The position numbers were made by a program, and so were the translations under genes. Shown here in pieces: positions 9,251 through 18,376 of a stretch of DNA of 18,376 bases (its first letter is position 1; each line of letters starts with the position of its first letter). Under the pieces are notes generated by a model that was not told where the DNA came from, made no database searches, and saw only the letters and a list, made by a program, of their open reading frames with translations. This DNA is from Glomus cerebriforme. Taxonomy: Eukaryota; Glomeromycota; Glomeromycetes; Glomerales; Glomeraceae. The stretch spans positions 133,220 to 151,595 of the forward strand of contig QKYT01000101.1 of NCBI GenBank assembly GCA_003550305.1, given 5' to 3'.

Positions 9251-9256
9251 CACGTG
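9251..9256. promoter_or_regulatory. CACGTG box in shared CENP-W/RTC4 promoter
   Basis: CACGTG lies 94 bases upstream of the CENP-W start (9156, minus) and 198 bases upstream of the RTC4 start (9455, plus), in the 298-bp divergent intergenic region. It is the same core as in the other two promoters of this gene island. Function is inferred. Confidence 0.4.
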
Positions 9257-9454
9257 CCGATCAAAAAATAGTTATGCGCGTCACAACACGACTCAAGGCT
9301 GAGTATTCTTCACTCATTGAATGTGTTAGCGGAGAGTCAAAAAATATATCTATTTTACAAATAACTAACAACTTATATCATTTATATCATTTATGTCACA
9401 AGTATATCAAATATATGACGTTTTTATATACTTCATTATTCAAACTTTTTTATA

Positions 9455-11969
9455 ATGCAGTCGAGAAATACAGGTTTCTTGAAAAGTCGAACTCTCGTAG
9501 AAAATAAAAAGTTCAATTTTAAAAAAGGAAACGACTCTGAACATATTTCTACAAAAGCGAGAGTTTCGTCAGTGTCGAAAGAAAATTGCCAACCAAAAAA
9601 TTTGACCACTATTACCACACATACTTTAATTTCGCCATTAGATACGAAAACTACATTTCAAATTAATAAATCACAAAAGACATATAAATTAAAGGAGTTA
9701 CCTGAAGAATTTGACGATTTGAATATGTCAGATTCTGACGATGATTTGGATTCTTTTCATAATAAATTAGCCCATGTTAGAAATGATAAAAGAAAAGACC
9801 TTTTTACTACTGCCAGAGAACAATTTAAAAGGCCTAAACGAACATTGGAAGAAAAAAAACAAGAACCTCAAACAACATTTAATGGACCTTCTTCTATTAG
9901 ATCTTTCGGACAGGACAATTATGAATCAGTCGAAGCCTCACCACGTAAATCAGATACATTTCGAGTCCCTTCCCCTTCACCACGTAAATCAGATACATTT
10001 CGAGTCCCTTCCCCTTCACCACGTAAATCAGATACATTTCGAGTCCCTTCCCCTTCACCATATAAATCAGATATATTTCGAGTTCCTTCCCCTTCATCAC
10101 GTAAATCAGATACATTTCGAGTTCCTTCCCCTTCATCACGTAAATCAGATACATTTCGAGTTCCTTCTCCTTCACCGCGTAAATCAGATACATTTCGAAC
10201 TTCTTCTCCTATATCAATTTCGAAGAATGAACCTAAAACCCAAACGATGAAAATATCACAATCACAATCAAGTATAACAACATCGCAATTTACAAAATCA
10301 CCAACAATTAACATGAAGAAACGTGTAATTGATGATGAAGATGAATTCTTTAATTTAAGATCGAATAAAAATAGAAAAATTTCCACTCATGTAAAAACTT
10401 CTAACGTTACAACGTCCGCATTCATTAAGTCTAATGAAACTGGGAAATCTAAAGTTGAATCGAAAACAAAAGATGTTCAATTACCTCTTATTGATAACTA
10501 TTATGAACCTAGCAAAAAACAAAAGAATAGCAGAGCTCCACTTTTGAAACAAACCACTAATGAGAAACCTGGTGTTACCAAAAGAAAATCCGTAAAAGCA
10601 ATGCCACGAAATGAGGAGAAAAGAAACTCACAATCTCCTTGGGATAAGAAGAATGGATTACATAATCTTTCATCTCAGCAAATTTCAAGTGACGATGATT
10701 TCATAAAAGATAATAACTTACTACATCGTAAACCAAAAGGCAATCTAAAAATTGAGAGAGATACTTTTCGATCGTCACAATCAGATATCTCAGATGACTT
10801 TATGGACAATTCTCCTAATATACCAAAAAGTAATCTAAGAAAGAAGAATAATAATTTTTTAAATTCAAATAATGATGACATTATTAATTCCAATAAACAA
10901 AAGTGTGATACGATGAAGAAAGGGAATGATCTGCGTGTTAAGTCAAATTTGAGTGATGACGACTTTATGGATCCACCTTATAACATCAAAATACTTAATG
11001 ATCAAGTCGAAAAATTTAGAGCTCCTTCACCTACAAGGAATAAATATGCAAATTTGCCGGAAATGGATTTATTATCTGAAGAAGAATTAGAAGAATTATC
11101 AGTACAAAGTAATCCTCGAAGAAAAAGAGAAGGTACATTTTAGCTAACACAATGCGTTATTATTAAATTACAACTCTTAATATTTAAAGATTAAATTACA
11201 GGTTCCACAGAATATAAATGTTGTCCTTTTTGTAAAGAGCCAATTCCTTTTCCACTTCCTGATCGTATCCGAGCTTATCTGATTAAAATAAATTCTTCGA
11301 CTAGAGGTGAACTATCTAATCAGACACGGATGCCATCACCATCAATACTACTTCAACATTCCTTGAATGTAATAGATCAGTTTGAGTTTTGTCGTTTGCA
11401 CGATGCAGAAACTCATATCGTTCCAGAAGGTCTCAAGAAAAATTATCCAATTAATATTGATTTTGATCGTCTTCCTAAACGAGTAGAGGAGTTGATTCCG
11501 GAATTGATTTTAGTAATAAAAGGGGAAATAAAGAGCTTGTATAGGGATATTGCATTAGATGTGTATCAAGAACTTGGTAGAGCTCGAGCAAGAAAGCCAA
11601 CTATTCTGATGGGAAGATTTCAAAAATTTCAGGTAAGTTTTCTTCATTGTAATTTCTTACTATGTATATATTATTAATGATGTTTGTTATCACAATCAGC
11701 CTGGGTATTATGGATCTAAAGGTGCATCTATAATCTTTTCTTCTCTCGTCTCTCTCTTCATGAATACAAATGTTCTTACAATGGATATGACAAAACCACA
11801 AGAACCTTTGGAATACCTTAATCAAGTACTTGTTCCTGAAGCTGCAATTAGGCTTATTTCACAAGATCGTGGAGGTATTTCTTTAGAAGAGGCAAGAAAG
11901 GAAATGGAAGATAGTGTAGAATTTGGGATGTATGTACATGATATTGAAGAAGATCTCGACGATGAATAA
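9455..11969 (+). CDS. RTC4-domain protein with 13-residue repeats
   Basis: Exons are 9455-11132, 11202-11632 (donor CAG/GTAAGT) and 11700-11969, giving 792 residues. The long N-terminus (1 to about 558) is disordered, rich in Ser/Lys/Asp. It holds seven 13-residue repeats (SPRKSDTFRVPSP type, residues about 162-252), then scattered acidic SDDDF-type motifs and a basic segment before the first intron. The C-terminus is an RTC4-like domain: a CPFC pair (567-570), FCRLH (Cys 623, His 626) that probably completes a zinc site, a P-x-x-ID-F-x-x-LP block, and YYGSKGASII in the last exon. Yeast Rtc4 is named for restriction of telomere capping; its molecular activity is unclear, so no reaction is assigned. 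Reading past the first donor meets a stop at 11141-11143, which would yield a repeat-only product without the domain. AATAAA at 12045-12050 is followed by an A-run. Confidence 0.85.
9938..10210 (+). repeat. Seven tandem 39-bp coding repeats
   Basis: Seven head-to-tail 39-bp units start at 9938, 9977, 10016, 10055, 10094, 10133 and 10172. Each encodes one 13-residue unit of the form SPRKSDTFRVPSP. Units 1-3 are nearly identical in DNA. Unit 4 has Tyr for Arg and Ile for Thr (SPYKSDIF). Units 5 and 6 read SSRK. Unit 7 ends RTSSP. Because the unit is a multiple of three and lacks stops in several frames, long spurious open frames appear on both strands over this array. Confidence 0.97.
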
Positions 11970-12150
11970 TTTCTTTATGGTTTGTCATGTATGGAGATAT
12001 AATACGTTTATAGCGACAATATTAAAGCTAATATTAATTTGCTAAATAAATTTTTGTAAAAAAAAAAACATTGCTAATTTTTCTTATCAGATTTACATTT
12101 ATTTAGCGAGTCGGCTTTAACTCATTTGTTAGAGGAATACTCGATCAACA

Positions 12151-12187
12151 GGTGATTAACGATGAAAGCATTTTCATCTCGTTAACC
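12151..12187. repeat. Imperfect inverted repeat
   Basis: GATTAACGATGAAA and TTTTCATCTCGTTAACC flank a short centre and pair with two small bulges. The sequence could form a stem of about 14 pairs. No adjacent gene end explains it as a terminator. Confidence 0.45.
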
Positions 12188-12832
12188 ATCCGTTAGACGT
12201 TTTCATCACGTTATTTTACACATTTTAAAAAAAACCAATCCAATATTGTCATCTTGTTGCGGCATTGATTTTATAAATTTCTAAAAAAAAAACGCTTTAT
12301 GGTAAATCTTAATTTTACCGCTTACTTTTTATTTTATGATAGAATTATGCTAGTAATAGGTAGATTATTTGTTTTTTTATTTTACATCTTCCCTTTATCA
12401 TATAGAAGGATAAAATGAAAAAGGGCTAAATAAAGAACTGAATAAATTATAACTATCAAACAGTGCATAAACCATATAGATTATAGATTAATTAGCGATC
12501 ATAAATTTCATTTGGTATAAATGTATAGTTACTGAGGTACATAGTCCAATTAGTACCCGTCACCATGAAATTGGTGTGAGACGCAAGTCGCAAAATTAGT
12601 ATGCTAGTATGCTCATGTGACTTTATGCATTTTCCCGTGATCATTTAGTTAAAAGTAGCAAATAACATAATTTTCAGCTGAAATTTGATTTCTTGAATGA
12701 TTTAAGTTGAAAAAAAAAATAGACAGGTATCACGACATTTTTAGATTTCATAATTATACATCATATAATAAATAATCTATCATTGGAAAAAAATACATTA
12801 AAGATAATGCAAAGGAAATATATCGAGAAATT

Positions 12833-12853
12833 CATAAGCCTTTTTGGCTTATG
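12833..12853. repeat. Perfect 8-bp hairpin
   Basis: CATAAGCC and GGCTTATG flank a five-T loop. The stem is perfect. It lies about 860 bases beyond the RTC4 stop, so a link to that gene is unlikely. Confidence 0.5.
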
Positions 12854-14216
12854 ATGGGATGGATCAATTGAAAAAAAAAAAGAAAGATCAAGATCATCTT
12901 GACGAAAAAAAAATTTTTTGTTTATTTGTAACATATATATTCGGCGTTTATGTGTAATTTTTTTTAAAAACCCCGTTTTTAAGTCACATATACAAGTGTG
13001 ACTATTGAGAGCTGTAAACCTTAATCTCCTGGTGTTTAATTACAATGTAATACCATTTTATAATAATTATTCAATATCTTTGGAAAAAATTAAACTTTGA
13101 TTCGATAGTCTATATATATTAAGATCTCGACTTAAATTCGTTATCACTCTAAATCTTTTATAGCCATTGAATGTTAGTGGAAGACACCAATTAATACATA
13201 TAGAAAGTTGGTTTTTTTACTATTAATTCTAGAATTGATGATGAATTCTTCTTTTTATTAAAAACTTTAATAAAATCTATTTGTAAAAAAAAAAAAAAAG
13301 AAAATGTGACCATTTAAATTACAAGAATAAATTAAAGAAAAATGTCCAATAACATAAATAACATTCAACTTCATAATTAATTCCTTATAGATCTGTAGAA
13401 TATTACAGTGTAAGAAAAAAAAAGTAGATTAATAAATATCATGAAATGATGTTCGATAAGTATAAGTTTGTTTAATTACAGGAAGACATTGATCATTAAT
13501 GCTGTCCGCGATAAAAGCAGACAGATTTTTAATTAATTAATTACCTTGCGTAAAAGAAAGTATTAGGAATAAATTCGCATTATAGGAACATTATTATTAA
13601 GACTACATTCCTACATTGTTATAAGTTTTCTAAATATTTCAACGCCAATTAACCATAGGTAGCGACTTCTTACAACTATTTTAAAAAAAAAAAAATTTTT
13701 TTTTTTTTACCAAAATATGATAGGGTGCTAAAAAAAACTGGTCATCACTGAATTACCACAGTTTTTAAACAATAATCACGTTTCAAAATAATCGGAATTT
13801 TATTTATGATGAACATGATTGTGTTCTACATGAATAAGGGAAAAATAGGAAAAAAAAAAAAAAAAAAAATGTGGGCTTAGATTTATTCCGATATGGTTTT
13901 TTATTATAAAAATATATATTATTATATATATTTATTTATATAATAAACGATACTTTTTTTCTGTACAAAATGAATTTTTTTTTTTCATAAAAACAAAAAA
14001 AAAAAAAAAAATATTACGATAAAAAATTTATATATTAAAAGAATTTACAATTATGTATATGTATACTTGAGTTTTTAATAATAAAGAAAAGTTTTTTGTG
14101 TGAAAAAAAAGTGTAATATGTTTGTTTGTGCATGCATAAGATACAAACTGATAAGTGAAAAATGTTCTTAAAAGTGATGTATAAATAAAAGGATGCACTA
14201 CTAATTAAAAATCGTT

Positions 14217-15257
14217 TTATTCTTCAATGGAATTATAATTGGCTTCAATTTCATGAATCAAAATATCTTCTAATTGAAGAAGTAATTGTGGCCAAGCATC
14301 CAGACATTCATTAATGGCAGTTTCCCATTCAAAATCATTCATAACACTTCTAGGAGTAATTAGGATACGATTTAGTTCATCATAAAGTGTTTCTGAAGAA
14401 TCCTCTGAGGGTTGATCTTCAATGTTTGGATGTAAAAGTGGATTATCATTATTTAAATGATTACGACCTAAAGTACTACCTCTACGAGACCTATCTTTAC
14501 CAAGTTTACCAATCTCATTCTTTGCATTAATGAAAAATTGTGGATAAGATTTTTCAAGATTTTCCAATACATTTGGAAAATTACGTATCGGAGTGATATC
14601 GATATAGGTGGGTTCATTTATTACACAAGATTCAGATGTATGATCATCATCATCATCATAATAATCATAATCTTCTTGAATTACATCATCATCATAGTTT
14701 TCATAATATCCAATAATTTGTTTAAAACTTACAAGGAAAGGAGGATTATCTGAAAGGAATTCAGATATAGATTCCATCCATTCTGAATCAGGTTTTTCTT
14801 CACGTTTTGAATATAAAACTTTAAGGAAATCTTCCCATTTTTTTTCATCCTCAAAAATACATTGTTTAATAGTATCAAAGAAATCCTTGTTAAGTTCGAC
14901 TAGTTCCCTCATCTCGGTATCACGTTCCACCAAGGCAACAAAAATTTCTTCGGAACAATCACGGACGGATATATCCAAAGATTCAGCCAAGGAATCAGCC
15001 GGTGAAGCGGCAAAACAATTTGAATAGGATTCTTTGGGAATACTCAAGATAGTTTTAGAAAGGTCGAAACTAACAGAACGTGGAGGAGACATAATATGTT
15101 TTTCAACCCGAGTTTTATTTGGTTTGGACATTTTCATTGGTACAGCGGATGCCGAGGTATCGACACGAGATGAACCTTTTTCGGTCTTATCCAAAATTGA
15201 CAAATTCTTCTTTTCGGTTCCAGAGACAGTAACATTAATATTACGTTTGGGTTCCAT
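14217..15257 (-). CDS. Unrecognised 346-residue protein with internal repeats
   Basis: A single uninterrupted coding exon starts at ATG 15257 on the minus strand. I do not recognise the family. Residues 1-100 are hydrophilic and Ser/Lys-rich, with a proline-directed patch (SPPRSVSFDL, 57-66). That patch contains RSVSF, a match to the RVxF docking motif for protein phosphatase 1. The rest is helical and acidic. Three segments share one pattern of aromatic-xxx-hydrophobic-xxx-L-xxx-P-xx-hydrophobic, ending in an I/L pair: WMESISEFLSDNPPFLVSF (160-178), FPNVLENLEKSYPQFF (227-242) and WETAINECLDAWPQLLLQL (311-329). An acidic linker with DDDDD (201-205) separates the first two. There is no signal peptide or membrane segment. 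The tidy codon structure, TATA box and 5'-UTR intron argue for a real gene. A small helical protein-interaction repeat is the likeliest reading, but function is unknown. Confidence 0.8.
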   Translation of the reverse strand: MEPKRNINVTVSGTEKKNLSILDKTEKGSSRVDTSASAVPMKMSKPNKTRVEKHIMSPPRSVSFDLSKTILSIPKESYSNCFAASPADSLAESLDISVRDCSEEIFVALVERDTEMRELVELNKDFFDTIKQCIFEDEKKWEDFLKVLYSKREEKPDSEWMESISEFLSDNPPFLVSFKQIIGYYENYDDDVIQEDYDYYDDDDDHTSESCVINEPTYIDITPIRNFPNVLENLEKSYPQFFINAKNEIGKLGKDRSRRGSTLGRNHLNNDNPLLHPNIEDQPSEDSSETLYDELNRILITPRSVMNDFEWETAINECLDAWPQLLLQLEDILIHEIEANYNSIEE

Positions 15258-15278
15258 GATATAAGATTTTTTTTTTAA

Positions 15279-15406
15279 CTAAAGAAAAAAAAATATAAAT
15301 ATGCATATATATATTATATATATTATTAAATATTACGTATAAAAAGTATATACAAAAAAAAAACGAAGACACGTCACGTAAAATAATTAAAAATATAAAC
15401 ACTAAC
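15279..15406 (-). other. Likely 5'-UTR intron of the 346-residue protein gene
   Basis: On the minus strand a CCAG/GTTAGT donor (intron starting at 15406) and a TTCTTTAG acceptor (ending at 15279) would remove 128 nt and place the mRNA 5' exon beyond 15407. The acceptor lies 21 nt before the ATG. The evidence is sequence match only. Confidence 0.5.
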
Positions 15407-15580
15407 CTGGTAATAAATTTCTTTTTTTCTTTTTGGGATAAAGCAAATATATATATAATATTTCTTTAAAAAAAAAAAAACGAAAAAAAATTAAAAAGGA
15501 GGAAAAAAGAAAAAATGTTTAGGTTATATTTTTTTTAGAATTCCTCTTGAAAGAATTGGAATATCAAATTATTTGAGGGG

Positions 15581-15590
15581 TTTATATATA
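15581..15590 (-). promoter_or_regulatory. TATA box candidate
   Basis: On the minus strand the sequence reads TATATATAAA, about 175 bases upstream of the putative UTR donor and 324 bases upstream of the ATG of the 346-residue protein. It is directly followed by a C-run (CCCC). AT-rich background lowers its weight. Confidence 0.35.
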
Positions 15591-16276
15591 TTTTATATAC
15601 GGAAAAGGCTCGATTTATTTTAAACTAATAAAAAAATTTTGTAACACGGTCAATCACAAGTGCCATCATCGTACCATCATCGTACATCATTAATTTCAGT
15701 TTTAAAAAAAAACTTTACCATATTTCTAATAAGGTAGTAACAATAGTATAACAGTATAATTTGAATTTACTTATTTGGAAATGTGGATTTCAAGGGACCA
15801 ATTTTGCAATCCTTAAACTTGGAAAAATTTTCTTATCAGACATGAGAAATTGCAAAATTGCAAAAATGCACAAGCTGTGATTCAATAACAAAGGTCAGGT
15901 GCCTTTTCTTTTTTTTTTTGCGCAAAAAATTTTTAACTTTTACAATATAAAAAAAAAAAAAATAAAAAAGCACAGACCGACAAAGATAAGGAACAAAGCA
16001 ATATTAAATATGGGCGTATCAAGTATGGACAAGTATAGACAATGAAAGAATAATTATTGATTTCTAAGAAGGTAAAAGGTTGCTATTATCGATGTGATAT
16101 ATTACATGGGAGAATTTTGACAATCAAATATGAACTCATTGGTAAAACAAAAAAACAATATAATGTGTAATAGTGTAATATTTTTTTAATAACGATTGTC
16201 GTCTTCAATTTGAAAGATTAGCTTTTTTCTTGTTTCACGACCCAAAAAGGATTCTCTATCCGTCAAAATAGGGCAC

Positions 16277-16293
16277 CGCCTCCTTCTGAGGCG
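16277..16293. repeat. GC-rich 6-bp hairpin
   Basis: CGCCTC and GAGGCG flank CTTCT. The stem is perfect and stands out because it is GC-rich in an AT-rich region. A 35-codon frame reads through it on the minus strand but has no recognised match. Confidence 0.45.
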
Positions 16294-17303
16294 TAAAATA
16301 AATTAGAATTACAAAATTAGTTAAAGTCTTTATGGTATGATCAAAAAAATTGGCGAAAAAAAAAACGAATTAATTGTCCTTCGTAAAGATATTTGATATG
16401 ACTATTCATATCTTGCTTAATCGCTTGTTACACACATAATAATCGCGAAACACACAGTTGCATCATATTCTCACGTCTTTGACCACCTTTTTTTTTTTTT
16501 TTTTTTTATCAGTAAAATCAGATCGCCGCAATTATTGTTATCGATAATTATAAAATTTCCGCATGTTTAACCCCACATTCTAATATGATATTATTTATAT
16601 CATTATAATAAAATATCCTTTTACGTACTACTAAACATAGTAAAATACACAAGCATGATTACGACAAATTTGATTCGGCGATAGTTTAGATTACAAGCTC
16701 AATTTAACTCGTTTAAACCATTTCACCACATGACATTGAAATCTTGATAACATAGATGGTTAATTAATATGTTAAAAGTGATGTAATATTGATTTTCGCA
16801 ATCATCCTTATCTGATTGCATTACAATTACAATTTTTTTCACATATCCAATGATATTCTTTTGTATTGCAAAAATAACTACAATAACTACAATGGAAAAC
16901 GGATATAAATTTATTTTCAATCGGAAATCCCGTTTAAAGTCAACCGAAAATCTTTAATTTCTAATGTTTCAAATTTTTTTTTTTAAAGAAAAGAGATTAT
17001 ATTAGGTTTAATGACTATCCTTTTTTATCTATTTTTCACGTTCTTTTTCATCCTCTCATTTTAAAAAAAAAACACCCCATGATTTCCATTTTCTCCTTAG
17101 AAATGTCTTATCAAGTTTAGTTCTACTTCGGAGATTTCATTTATATAACTTATTTTATTCCCTTCTGTTTCGTTTATTTGCAAAACCGTCGTGTCATATT
17201 CAATCTTTTTAGTAAATCCCTTTCAAATATATTATTGTTTACCAAATCAAATAATATAATAATTCAGATTTATAAAATTCATATGATTAATTAAATTACA
17301 AAT

Positions 17304-17443
17304 GAATTACCCATAAAAATTCAAAAAACGCTTTCAATGCATGTTAATAATCCGTGTAACGGGTAACTATTGTATTACGAAAACAAATTCGTGGAATTTT
17401 CCATGTTTTTCTCATATTATTGGTTCATTTTATGGGTAACTCA
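17304..17443. repeat. Inverted repeat pair, possible small foldback element
   Basis: TTACCCATAAAA (17307-17318) is matched by its exact complement TTTTATGGGTAA (17428-17439), and the match extends outward to about 15 of 16 positions. The arms enclose about 110 bp with no coding content. A short MITE is possible, but no clear target-site duplication is visible. Confidence 0.4.
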
Positions 17444-18376
17444 AATATGTTCTTTTTTCTCCAAGATTTTTGTTATATTAAACAATCATTTGCCTTATAT
17501 AGAATAATTTTTTTTTTGAATTTTATTATTGGTAGAATGTAATGTAATGACAGAGTTAAATCATCATTTCACAAGTCAGGTACCCACGCAAATAATAACT
17601 TTATTATTCTTTTTTTTTCGATTCATGGTTAGGATCATTATCTCAATGATGATAATGCGAATATAGATGGTACTTCGGTCATAAAATTCCGGCAAAGTTG
17701 TTCTACAGTATATGCTTTCGACAATTCTTTTATGAATTTTTCAGTCTGTACTACGTTAATATATGGCTTTTTTTTTGATGTATTATCTTCATTAGGTTAC
17801 TTTAGTCTCTGTGACGATTGGGAGGTGGTAACGCAGAATTTCAGTTTCACCAGATTTACTCAGGAAATTTTGAGTTCTTATGTCATCCCTTGCCATCCTA
17901 CTGTATTTACGTCAACTCCTTTATGCATCCGGTATCCCCTCATTAATCTGATTTAGTTCCTGAATCCTGATTGATTAAAAAAAAAATTACCCCTGATTTA
18001 TCGAGATAATACAACTTTTCTTTTGATGATTTACGCGTCTTGAATTTTTTAAAAAAAAAATAATTTTATTATATAATGTTAAGATACCAATTTTTATTTC
18101 AAAATTTTTTCATCCATTGATATAATCTATTTATTTCTTTATATTTTATTTTAAATGTTTGAAATTTGAATTCAAATATGTGGAATGTTTACAATTTTAA
18201 AATTTTGTGGTCGCGCTATCGCAAATAAAACAAACAAACATTAATTCTAAAAATTATGCGTGGGAATGAATTTCAATACTGCATGTCAATGAGTAATTTT
18301 CAATTGATCATTTTTCTTAACTGATAAATCTTAGATGTTAGCCTTGTACATGTTGGAAGTATAAAAAAAAAAAAAA

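Larger units (their letters stand above)
11970..14216. other. Long intergenic region, no gene seen
   Basis: After the RTC4 3' end (polyadenylation-like AATAAA at 12045-12050) I find no reading frame or splice-compatible exon with a recognisable product on either strand. The stretch has many A/T homopolymer runs (for example around 13845-13870 and 13975-14010) and two small inverted repeats, listed separately. Its last part should contain the 3' UTR of the minus-strand gene ending at 14217. Confidence 0.6.
15600..18376. other. AT-rich region with no supported gene
   Basis: I looked for spliced and unspliced coding sequence on both strands and found none that I can support. The open frames at about 16723-16920 (-) and 17732-17956 (+) have no recognisable motif. 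The block around 17640-17960 is less AT-rich than its surroundings, but its frames are broken on both strands. A GC-rich hairpin (16277-16293), a long T-run (about 16488-16507) and an inverted repeat pair (17304-17443) are the notable points. ACGCGT occurs at 18033-18038. Confidence 0.55.

Noticed and set aside
9436..9618. Minus-strand 60-codon frame overlapping the RTC4 start
   Set aside because: It is a shadow of the plus-strand coding exon with no motif and no splice partner.
9774..10386. Long alternative open frames over the 39-bp repeat array, on both strands
   Set aside because: The repeat unit is a multiple of three and free of stops in several frames, so these frames are automatic by-products. 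Only the 9455 frame continues into a recognised domain.
12530..12620. Possible tRNA-like fold near a CACCA...TGGTG stem
   Set aside because: There is no acceptor stem or T-loop consensus. The stem is only five pairs, and the adjacent AGTATGCT duplication looks like simple repetition.
14538..15264. Plus-strand frames opposite the 346-residue protein
   Set aside because: They are antisense shadows; the Ile run is the complement of the acidic Asp codons.
16723..16920. Minus-strand 65-codon frame
   Set aside because: There is no motif, conserved-looking block or gene context, and an open frame of this size is expected by chance.
17732..17956. Plus-strand 74-codon frame in a slightly GC-richer patch
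   Set aside because: I could not match it to any family on either strand. It may be old repeat sequence, but I cannot support a gene.

Overview
The window looks like nuclear DNA of an arbuscular mycorrhizal fungus (Glomeromycotina, Rhizophagus-like). This is an inference from four things: very AT-rich DNA full of homopolymer runs; genes split by many short (about 60-145 nt) GT-AG introns; fungus-restricted protein families (an RTC4-domain protein and a probable DASH Dad2 subunit); and decayed transposons of kinds common in these genomes. No species marker such as rRNA is present.

Layout. 1-4700 is accessory, repeat-rich DNA. It holds short palindromic repeats (264-345), a 10-bp-period array (603-665), a decayed family B DNA polymerase of the Polinton/linear-plasmid type on the minus strand (about 762-2312), and a second transposon relic on the plus strand (about 4100-4560). 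A 152-bp foldback element flanked by TA duplications interrupts that second relic (4263-4414). 4701-11969 is a compact island of five spliced genes: a Timeless/Tof1/Swi1-type fork-protection protein (+, 4765-7108), a probable DASH Dad2 (-, 7312-7781), prefoldin subunit 1 (+, 7937-8447), CENP-W (-, 8761-9156), and an RTC4-domain protein (+, 9455-11969). The two kinetochore genes are so short and split that no single exon stands out as an ORF; they were found by splicing by eye. 11970-14216 has no recognisable gene. An unrecognised 346-residue protein with internal repeats lies at 14217-15257 (-), with a likely 5'-UTR intron and TATA box. 15600-18376 holds no gene that I can support.

How the genes relate. 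The island is thematically tight: replication-fork protection, two kinetochore proteins, a tubulin/actin co-chaperone subunit, and a telomere-linked RTC4-domain protein. Dad2/PFD1 and CENP-W/RTC4 are divergent pairs sharing short intergenic promoters. Timeless/Dad2 and PFD1/CENP-W are convergent. All three promoter regions carry CACGTG. ACGCGT (the MluI cell-cycle box sequence) is unusually frequent in the island, including 47 bp upstream of the Timeless start. Shared cell-cycle regulation is a testable inference, not shown by the sequence.
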